Below, one piece after another: positions 57,822-64,000 of a stretch of DNA of 64,000 nucleotides (its first letter is position 1; the number at the start of each line of letters is the position of its first letter). Position numbers and translations under genes: made by a program. Below the pieces are notes generated by a model. The model made no database searches and was not told the DNA's origin. It worked only from the letters and a program-made list of their open reading frames with translations. Origin of the DNA: Pseudonocardia nematodicida. GTDB lineage: Bacteria; Actinomycetota; Actinomycetes; Mycobacteriales; Pseudonocardiaceae. The stretch spans positions 1 to 64,000 of the forward strand of contig NZ_JBEDNQ010000010.1 of assembly GCF_040105385.1 (NCBI RefSeq). Direction: 5' to 3'.

Positions 57822-59428
57822 CCGGTGCCCTCCTGTTCCTTCTCCCACGACGCGTCCTTCTCCCACGACGCGCGCTCTTCCTCCCACGACGCGGGCTCGA
57901 CGGACACCGTCAGGTCGCACAGCTCCAGCCGCCCCGCCGGGCTCGTCAGCACCGTTCCGGCGCCGGGCGTGCGCGAGACGGTGAGCCGCCATCCCCCCGG
58001 AGCGCCCTCGACCGGACCGACGTCGACCGAGGCCGTCGCCCCGTCCCGCAGCGGACGCCCGTTGCCGACCATCGCGCGGGAGTACAGGTCGAGCAGTTCG
58101 GCCCGGGCACGGTCGGAGATCCGGGCCGTCCCGAGCGCGCCACGGTGCCGGGCGATCTCCGCGAGCGCCGCGGCCCGTTCACGCTCGGCCCGCTCCCGCT
58201 CGGCGATCCGGGCCGCCTTCGCCGCGGAGTAGTCGTCGCGCCGGCCCGCCCGACCCCGGATCGTGCGGGCGCCGTGCCGCCGCAACGCCACCGGGACATC
58301 CGCGGACGGAGTCCGCCACCACGACGCCGTCGCCGGGACCGGGTCGGCGTCGTCGTCCGCGGCGAAGGCCAGGTGCCGGCAGGAGTAGAGGCCGAAGGCG
58401 GCGGCCCAGAGGGCGTGCGCGGTGTCGTCGTCCGCGGTGTGGAACCAGCTCGCGAGGGTGAGCATGTCGCCGTAGCGGCTCTGCTCGCGGCGGCCGGTGG
58501 CGATGCGGCGCAGGTTGACCAGCAGCGCGCGCATCGCGTCGGTCGCCAGCCGGCGCACCCCTGCGGCATCCGAGTCCCGGCCCGCACCGCCGACGAACCA
58601 CGCGTGCAGCCCGGACCAGTCCGCCGGGTCGAGCCCCTGGGTCCGCCGGGCGACGCTGCCGTCCACGCCCTGCAGCCGGGCTCCCGAGTTGGCCCGCGCG
58701 CACAGCGCCGGCACCCGCGGCTCGACCCAGACCAGCACGTCGGACAGCTGCGGCATGTGCCGGCCGATCTCGTCGACGAAGCGCTGCAGGTAGTCGAGCA
58801 GGACGGTCTTGAACGCCTGGAACTCGTCGCGGTCCAGGTCGTAACGGACCAGGACCTGGGACAGGTAGGTGTAGAAGTCCCGGGTGGACGACACCAGGCG
58901 CTCGAACTGCGCGAACAGCGTCCCGATCGAGCGGGCGAGGCCGTCCGGGTCGGCGACGGCGATCGCCGCCTCGTCCAGCCGGTCCAGGTCACCCAGCCCG
59001 GCGAGAATGCCGCCGAGCATCTCGGTGGACACCTCGCGGGCGGTGTCGCTGTAGCCGAGCAGCTCCTCGACGAACCTGTGCACCATCTCCCCGCGCTGGG
59101 TGAGCTGGTAGCGGGACCGGTTCTGCAGGTACTCGCGCAGGCTGCGGGCCTCGGTCTCGCGTGGGCTCCGGGCCAGGTTGCCGTGCTCGACGAGGTAGGA
59201 CAGCCGGTCGTCGACGGTGTCGGTGTCGAGCTCGAACCCCTGCTCGACGAGGCTCGCCCGGACCTCGGCCGCGGACTGGTCCGAGAGCAGGCCGGCGATC
59301 TCGCCGGTGAACAGCCGCATGATCGCGATGTAGGTGACCGCCTCCTCGCCCGAGGCGTAGCGCAGCGCCTCGAGGCGGACGCGTTCGGTGAGCGGGAGCG
59401 CACCGGGCGTGGGAGTGGGGTCGGACAC
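57818..59428 (-). CDS. jetA: Wadjet protein JetA (type II, DUF2397)
   Basis: A 536-residue kleisin-like (MksF/MukF-type) subunit. The start TPGALPLTERVRLEALRYASGEEAVTYIAIMRLFTGE, RSRYQLTQRGEMVHRFVEELLG and EFQAFKTVLLDYLQRFVDEIGRHMPQL match TIGR02677/DUF2397. The C-terminus has three ASWE-type repeats (ASWEEER, ASWEKD, ASWEKE) coded by a DNA tandem repeat. GTG 59428 lies 6 nt after TACCCT (59435-59440), a leaderless start, making jetA the first gene of the operon. Confidence 0.93.
   Translation of the reverse strand: MSDPTPTPGALPLTERVRLEALRYASGEEAVTYIAIMRLFTGEIAGLLSDQSAAEVRASLVEQGFELDTDTVDDRLSYLVEHGNLARSPRETEARSLREYLQNRSRYQLTQRGEMVHRFVEELLGYSDTAREVSTEMLGGILAGLGDLDRLDEAAIAVADPDGLARSIGTLFAQFERLVSSTRDFYTYLSQVLVRYDLDRDEFQAFKTVLLDYLQRFVDEIGRHMPQLSDVLVWVEPRVPALCARANSGARLQGVDGSVARRTQGLDPADWSGLHAWFVGGAGRDSDAAGVRRLATDAMRALLVNLRRIATGRREQSRYGDMLTLASWFHTADDDTAHALWAAAFGLYSCRHLAFAADDDADPVPATASWWRTPSADVPVALRRHGARTIRGRAGRRDDYSAAKAARIAERERAERERAAALAEIARHRGALGTARISDRARAELLDLYSRAMVGNGRPLRDGATASVDVGPVEGAPGGWRLTVSRTPGAGTVLTSPAGRLELCDLTVSVEPASWEEERASWEKDASWEKEQEGTG
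57838..57900 (-). repeat. Imperfect tandem repeat in the 3' end of jetA
   Basis: Three consecutive copies of an 18-21-bp unit containing TCCCACGACGCG, coding for ASWEK/ASWEE in JetA. Confidence 0.8.
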
Positions 59429-59434
59429 GGGGCG

Positions 59435-59440
59435 AGGGTA
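59435..59440 (-). promoter_or_regulatory. Leaderless -10 box of the Wadjet operon
   Basis: TACCCT on the minus strand, 6 nt before the jetA GTG at 59428. It fixes the operon start. Confidence 0.55.
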
Positions 59441-59863
59441 ACGAGAGGGTCCGACAGTTCCGCGGCACCGTGTCACCGTTCGCGGCCACCTCCCGATGGG
59501 GACGCCCGCCGGCTCGTTCCCGGGGCGGTTGCGGCGAACTGGTGTGCGAGTCGCGGGGTCACACCGGTACGGCCTCCGCGAGAACCCGGTCCCGAATCCT
59601 CTGTTTCAAGCCGATGACGGTGGCGACCTGGGTGAAAACCGCTTGCTGATCCCTGCATGCCGCCCCAGATCCAGGATCTGCACGCGCCTGCCGCGGACCT
59701 CGTCCAGCGTCACCGCACGCCGCGAATCCCTGTCCACCGCTGCCTCCGGGTAGCTGATGCCGACCACGACGCGCCATCTCGCCAGACTTCAGGATAGTCA
59801 GGGCGCGTGTTGTCGACGAGTCGCTGCCCTACCTCGGCCAGCCTGGTCGTGTCGGCCGAGGCT
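59441..59863. other. Gene-poor spacer between Wadjet and GmrSD genes
   Basis: Beyond the jetA promoter this 423-nt stretch has no convincing complete gene. On the minus strand, from about 59775 to 59560, two adjacent frames each hold protein-like text (for example WRVVVGISYPEAAVDRDSR, then FTQVATVIGLKQRIRDRVL in another frame), which may be a frame-shifted gene remnant. Base composition is lower in GC than its neighbours. Confidence 0.35.
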
Positions 59864-61705
59864 TCACCGCTCCGATCTCCTCTTCCCAGCCCGCAGGACG
59901 TCCTCCGGATCCCAGATCCGCTTCGCGATCTGCCGATAGAGCTCGTACCGCTCCAACAGTTCCGCGGACCGGAAGTGGTCGTAAGGGCGGAACGGCAGGC
60001 CCGATCGGCGAATGAAGTCGAGGAACCCCGGATTGCGCTCGTAGCACTGCGCGTGCAACGACCGAGCCAGCAGGTTCTGCGTCAGGTAGTGCGGGAGCTT
60101 CTCCTCGTACGGCAGGTCGCCGTAGCTCCCGTTGAAGCGCTTGGGCAGCAGGAGGAGGCCGCCGATCCGGTCCCGCATCATCGCGAAGTCCGCAGCCTGC
60201 GGGAACTCCTCCGTGTGCCGCTCGGGGTGGTTGGCCCAGATGTGCTCGACCTCGTAGCGGCCCTGGCCACCGGCGACGTACTCGGCGTAGCGGGAGGCGT
60301 TGCCAGACTCGGTCTCGACGTGGTCGGTGAGCCGGGCAAGCACCCGGTGCAACAGGTACCGGTTCTGCTGATGGATGCGCAGCCCGTCGTTGCTGTCGAA
60401 CGTCTCGGACTCGGTCATGAGGCGTTCGTGCAGGTAGGTGGCGAGATCACCAGGGGAAAGCCGGCGGCTGTCGCGCATGGTCACGAACGTCGCGTACAGC
60501 TGCGTGGAGTAGGCGATGCTCCGGAAGTTCCAGATCCGCCGGGTGACGAGGATGTCGACGAACCGAGAGACGATGTCCAGCTTCGAGCGGACGCCACTCT
60601 CGTCGTCCGACGGATCGAGCGGGGCCATCAGGAGGAGATGCTGCAGCGTGAAGCCGAGCTGTGCGGTGTAGTGGATGCGTTCGAGTCCCGGGCGGAGCGT
60701 GGCCGCGGCGTCGAGGATCGTGAGGTACCAGCGGCTGTAGAACTCGAAATCGCGGTTCACGAACTCGAAGACGTCGTCGGATCGGTTCAGCCCGATCTGG
60801 TTCTGCGCCTCGCGGATCCACCGGTGGAACTGGGTGCCGATCCGTTCGAAGTCCTCGGCGGTGGCTCCCTTCGTCCGGGCTCTGGTCCGTGTCGCGTACT
60901 GGGTGCGCAGCCACGTCTTGAAGAAGTCGGGCTCGACCTCCTTGCCCGCGTCGTTCAACGCCCGGACCCGCGTCCGCCACAGGCCTGCCGCGACGCTGCG
61001 ACGGGAGGGCTCGTCGATCCTGGCGAGGAGGTACCCGCGGAGCATGTCGGTCGGGGTCAGCTGGAGTCCGCGGTCGTTCATCGTCTCGAAGATCGTGTAG
61101 GCGTCCTCGTCGGAGAACGCCGTGATCTCGACCAGGTGCACCTTGTCGAGCAGCCAGTCGGCGAAGTACGGGAGTCCTCCGTCCCGGATCTCTGCCGGGA
61201 ACATCGTCTCCAGGTCCTCGTACCTGGCCACCAGGTTGCGTACCGAGTCGGAGCGCTCGGCCACGTCGTAGTCGCGCCCTTCGAGCAGCGCTTCCATGCA
61301 CGGATTGCGGTCGTCGATGTCGAGGTTCATGGATCGGCGCCCGTACCGGGTCGAGCAGACGAGACTCTCGACCGGCACGCGGTCGTCGCGGTCCGCCTGC
61401 AGCCGGTGGAGAAGGACGAGCAGCAGTGCGAGGCTGGTCAGCCGCTGCTGGCCGTCGACGATGTACCGGGTGTCGTCCCGCCGACTGATGATCACCGAGC
61501 CGAGGAAGTAGTGGGGGTACTTCGCGACGGCGCTGCGGTCGTGTCCCGGATCGAACTCCTGGAGGAACGTTCCGGTCAGGTCGTCGAGCAGTTCCTGGAT
61601 CTGCTTGGTCTCCCAGCGGTACTCACGCTGGTAGTAGTCGATCGCGTACCGGGCACCGTCGAGCATTTCCCGGATTGTGCGGGCCTTACCGAGGATCTCG
61701 TGCAT
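59864..61705 (-). CDS. DUF262/HNH protein, GmrSD-like type IV restriction enzyme
   Basis: A 613-residue single-chain GmrSD-type protein. The N-terminal DUF262 domain has YQREYRWE (25-32) and the nucleotide-binding DGQQR (84-88); the C-terminal DUF1524/HNH-type nuclease has YEVEHIWANH with His488 and a later RFNGSYGDL containing Asn525. Such enzymes use NTP hydrolysis to cut modified (for example glucosylated) phage DNA. ATG 61705 with GGAGA upstream. Codon use is lower in GC than the surrounding genes, suggesting transfer. Its 3' end lies toward the Wadjet operon. Confidence 0.88.
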   Translation of the reverse strand: MHEILGKARTIREMLDGARYAIDYYQREYRWETKQIQELLDDLTGTFLQEFDPGHDRSAVAKYPHYFLGSVIISRRDDTRYIVDGQQRLTSLALLLVLLHRLQADRDDRVPVESLVCSTRYGRRSMNLDIDDRNPCMEALLEGRDYDVAERSDSVRNLVARYEDLETMFPAEIRDGGLPYFADWLLDKVHLVEITAFSDEDAYTIFETMNDRGLQLTPTDMLRGYLLARIDEPSRRSVAAGLWRTRVRALNDAGKEVEPDFFKTWLRTQYATRTRARTKGATAEDFERIGTQFHRWIREAQNQIGLNRSDDVFEFVNRDFEFYSRWYLTILDAAATLRPGLERIHYTAQLGFTLQHLLLMAPLDPSDDESGVRSKLDIVSRFVDILVTRRIWNFRSIAYSTQLYATFVTMRDSRRLSPGDLATYLHERLMTESETFDSNDGLRIHQQNRYLLHRVLARLTDHVETESGNASRYAEYVAGGQGRYEVEHIWANHPERHTEEFPQAADFAMMRDRIGGLLLLPKRFNGSYGDLPYEEKLPHYLTQNLLARSLHAQCYERNPGFLDFIRRSGLPFRPYDHFRSAELLERYELYRQIAKRIWDPEDVLRAGKRRSER

Positions 61706-61937
61706 CGATCTCCGATCGGGGAGCGACAGGATGGCTGGGCGCTCGGGACGTGTATCGGCACGAGACGACTTCGTGACGGGTTGCCCCGAAAGGTCGTGCA
61801 GAGGCTTCCACCCGGAACCAGCGCCTCGATGCTCACTGGCGACGCCCGCGGCGACTGCTCGGCCGGGCCGCGTTCCGCTCGGCGCCGGTCATCTCGTGCG
61901 CGCCGAGGGCCGCTCGAACAGCTGCAGGCGCCGGTTG
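61706..61937. other. Spacer between two DUF262 genes
   Basis: 232 nt without a clear gene. The first DUF262 gene's ribosome site lies at its left edge; no definite terminator or promoter was recognised. Confidence 0.4.
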
Positions 61938-64000
61938 TCAGACCGCCTGCTCGGCCGTCCGTCGAACTCCGTCGAGTCGTGCCTGCGCGACGGCCCGTTC
62001 GTGCTCGCCGAACAGGACCGCGAACCGCGGGTCGACGGCCATCGCCTCCACCGACAGATCGAGCCGCCCGGCCTCCCAGAGCCGGACAAAGCCGTCGCTG
62101 GGAGTAGGTGAGGCGAGCAGCCGTCGGACGGCGCCGACCGCGCCGTGCAGCAGCACCATCTCGCGGAAGTAGCGGGGGTCGTAGCCGAGCTCGGCGCGGC
62201 ACGTCTCCATCGCGGCGAACACCACGCGTTCGATCTCGCCATCCTCCGGCGGCGCCTCGAAGGTCTCCGGCTCGTACACGACGGGGCTCTCCCCCGCCGC
62301 CTCCTCCCCCAACCGCTGCACGTACCCACGCAGCGCGTCGACGGTGGTGAACACGTCGTAGCCGAGCTCCGCGAGCCGCGGCAGGTCGGCGTCCTCGTGG
62401 TCGAGCTCCAGCACGACAGGGTTGCCCTGCCCGGGCTGCAGCCCCCGCTCCCAGAACAGCTCGGCGACGGCCAGCACCCGGCCGGTCTCGGTGTCCGGGA
62501 TCTCGGCGTCCCGCTCCGGCGTGGCGAAGCCGAGCTCGGACAGCTCCTCGACCAGGGACGCCAGCTGCGCGGCGCGCGCGTCGGACTCGGCGGTCTCCTC
62601 GACGACGTCGACGGCCTGGATCTCCCGCCCCCACGCCATCCGCCCGGCGTAGAGGTCGTCCATCAGCCCGGTGGCCGCGGCGGCGAGCAACTCGCGACGG
62701 GCGTCGAGGAACGCCCGGTAGTTCTCGATCGTCCACAGTGCAGGGTCGTCCGGGATCCACTGCGACTGCCGGGCCGCCGGGTCGAGCGAGCCCAGGTAGG
62801 AAGCCGGGTCCGCACCGGACAACTGCGTCCCCGACGCCGGCCCGACGAACGCGAAGTTCGCGATCGCGTTGACCTCGGCGCGCGAGTACCCCGCCTTCAC
62901 CAGCTCGGCCTTCGGGAAGATCTCGTGCACCTCGATCGCGCTGCTCTCCGAGCCCAGCACGTTGCCGGTGACCAGGTCCCGCGACTCCCGCACGCGCGTC
63001 AGCAGGTAGAGCAGCGGGTAGGACCGGGCTCCCCGGCCGACGCCCTCGAAGTCCTGCGCGTCGATCGTCATGGCCCCCTTGCGGGACCGGCTGATCGTGG
63101 CGATGACCGCGTCGATACCGCCCTTGTCGACGGTCTCCAGGTCCTTGGCGAGCGCGGTCTCCGACGCGCCCGCGAACCGGCCGCGCAAGGCGGCGTGCAC
63201 GAACCAGTAGAGCGCCTTGTCGGCCTCGGTGCCGTCGGCGAACCGGCCGCCGCGGTTCTGCAGATGACGGGTGAGGACGGGGATCCCGTACCGGCCGAAC
63301 AGCACGCGGTCGTGGTCGATGCCGAGCCGGGTGCCGATCAGGTAGAGCAGGTGGTCGATGTGGTGCAGGGTGTCGTGCAGTCCCGGCTGGAACTGCGCCG
63401 CCGACACGTTCTCCAGCGCGGAGAACGGCGCCCGTCCGGTGATCACTGCGTTGGTGTTGCGCAGCAACCAGTCGGCGTTGAACCGGAAGCCTGCCTCGGC
63501 CCAGCGGGCGAGGTTGCGGCCCATCGTCGGACGCGCGTCGCCCCACTCGGAACAGATCCGGGCCAGCGCGAGGTCACCCTTGGACAGCTTGGTGCCACCG
63601 GAGTTGACCCGGTTGAAGATGTCGACGACGACGTCGACGGTCTTGTCCGGCCCGGTGATCTGTTCGATGTGGAACTCGCGGTTGCCGATGTTGACCAGCT
63701 GCTGGATCCGCGGGAGGTACTCGGTGTAGAGCCGCTCGGCGGTCTCGGGGTTCTGCCCCAGCGCCTGGGCCGTGCCGCCGATGCCGTCGCGGAACAGGGC
63801 CGTGACGTCGACCCAGCGCGGGTCGTCCTTCATCTTGATCGGAGCGTGGAACTGGAACGTCTCGGTCTCGACGTGGAACCGCAGCCCGGTGAAGGCGGCC
63901 GGGTCGCCCTCGAAGAACTCGGGCGGCTTCCCGCGGACGATGCCGTAGAGCGTCGTGACCCGCTGCTGACCGTCGAGCAGCATCTGCTTCTGCCCGGCCG
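61938..64000 (-). CDS. DUF262/HNH protein (second GmrSD-like), 5' end beyond window
   Basis: At least 685 codons, open at the right edge: the frame continues as AGQKQMLLDGQQRVTTLYG up to base 64,000, so the true start is outside. DGQQR is the DUF262 catalytic motif, followed by DIFNRVNSGGTKLSKGDLALARI. An HNH-like VHEIFPKAELVK with downstream VNAIANFAFVGPASGTQL resembles the DUF1524 nuclease. It then adds a ~200-residue acidic C-terminal domain of unknown function. The first DUF262 gene is 232 nt downstream. The two proteins are not close copies. Partial gene. Confidence 0.85.
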   Translation of the reverse strand, partial: AGQKQMLLDGQQRVTTLYGIVRGKPPEFFEGDPAAFTGLRFHVETETFQFHAPIKMKDDPRWVDVTALFRDGIGGTAQALGQNPETAERLYTEYLPRIQQLVNIGNREFHIEQITGPDKTVDVVVDIFNRVNSGGTKLSKGDLALARICSEWGDARPTMGRNLARWAEAGFRFNADWLLRNTNAVITGRAPFSALENVSAAQFQPGLHDTLHHIDHLLYLIGTRLGIDHDRVLFGRYGIPVLTRHLQNRGGRFADGTEADKALYWFVHAALRGRFAGASETALAKDLETVDKGGIDAVIATISRSRKGAMTIDAQDFEGVGRGARSYPLLYLLTRVRESRDLVTGNVLGSESSAIEVHEIFPKAELVKAGYSRAEVNAIANFAFVGPASGTQLSGADPASYLGSLDPAARQSQWIPDDPALWTIENYRAFLDARRELLAAAATGLMDDLYAGRMAWGREIQAVDVVEETAESDARAAQLASLVEELSELGFATPERDAEIPDTETGRVLAVAELFWERGLQPGQGNPVVLELDHEDADLPRLAELGYDVFTTVDALRGYVQRLGEEAAGESPVVYEPETFEAPPEDGEIERVVFAAMETCRAELGYDPRYFREMVLLHGAVGAVRRLLASPTPSDGFVRLWEAGRLDLSVEAMAVDPRFAVLFGEHERAVAQARLDGVRRTAEQAV

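Noticed and set aside
59559..59777. Minus-strand 72-codon frame before the Wadjet promoter.
   Set aside because: Low-complexity Arg/Gly-rich first half, no ribosome site; at best part of a decayed gene.
1..64000. CRISPR arrays, insertion sequences, integrases and tRNA attachment sites.
   Set aside because: Looked for across the window, including around the defence region; no repeat-spacer array, transposase motif or tRNA gene was seen.

Overview
The window looks like the chromosome of a high-GC actinomycete, most plausibly a Pseudonocardiaceae-type organism. The reasons are the very strong G/C bias at third codon positions, the many GTG starts, the many genes that begin 6-7 nt after a TANNNT -10 box (leaderless mRNAs), an actinobacterial qcrCAB-ctaE respiratory cluster, F420/LLM-type oxidoreductases and a mycofactocin glycosyltransferase. 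No rRNA, tRNA, CRISPR array, transposase or integrase was recognised. Identity to a named species cannot be settled from the sequence alone.

Layout. (1) 1-6,262: ctaE-qcrC-qcrA-qcrB on the minus strand (cytochrome bcc-aa3 supercomplex parts), divergent from a small receiver-like protein plus trpD. (2) 6,271-12,960: a four-gene, translationally coupled operon of two TIM-barrel sugar isomerases/epimerases and two Gfo/Idh/MocA dehydrogenases, divergent from a ROK repressor that is itself coupled to an orphan mftF. (3) 12,957-20,700: a stand-alone AsnC/Lrp ligand-binding protein, a leader-peptide-like short ORF ahead of a small ACT-like protein, fprA, a GlxA-type AraC regulator, and a run pcaB - IclR regulator - F420/FMN PPOX protein - LLM monooxygenase. 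(4) 20,027-31,362: HAD phosphatase, MOSC protein, 2-hydroxyacid dehydrogenase, GntR/FCD regulator, GHL6-like glycoside hydrolase with a lone sugar ABC ATPase, scoAB, a P450 and a DAO-type flavoenzyme. (5) 31,640-48,575: M13 peptidase, a small Tudor-like protein, a CDP-alcohol phosphatidyltransferase/sulfatase-like fusion coupled to an FkbM methyltransferase, DUF4184, a matC-like carrier with a CaiB CoA-transferase and LysR regulator, GNAT, MFS, DUF2200, a molybdopterin oxidoreductase and its divergent AraC regulator, and DUF418.

(6) 48,669-64,000 is an accessory, defence-type region, all on the minus strand. It holds a complete type II Wadjet locus (jetA DUF2397, jetB DUF2398, jetC SMC-like ATPase, jetD DUF2399/Toprim), which is followed by two tandem DUF4253 proteins, an unrecognised 349-residue protein and a 23-residue coupled ORF, and preceded by two DUF262/HNH (GmrSD-like) genes, the outer one running off the window. 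Wadjet complexes are known to restrict plasmids, and GmrSD-like enzymes cleave modified foreign DNA. The tail of small unknown genes joined to the Wadjet operon is the part most worth following up.

Regulatory structure is unusually readable. There are two long bidirectional hairpins that contain stop codons of convergent genes, several palindromes over -10 boxes, and about eleven TANNNT-N6/7-ATG/GTG leaderless starts that decide between alternative start codons.
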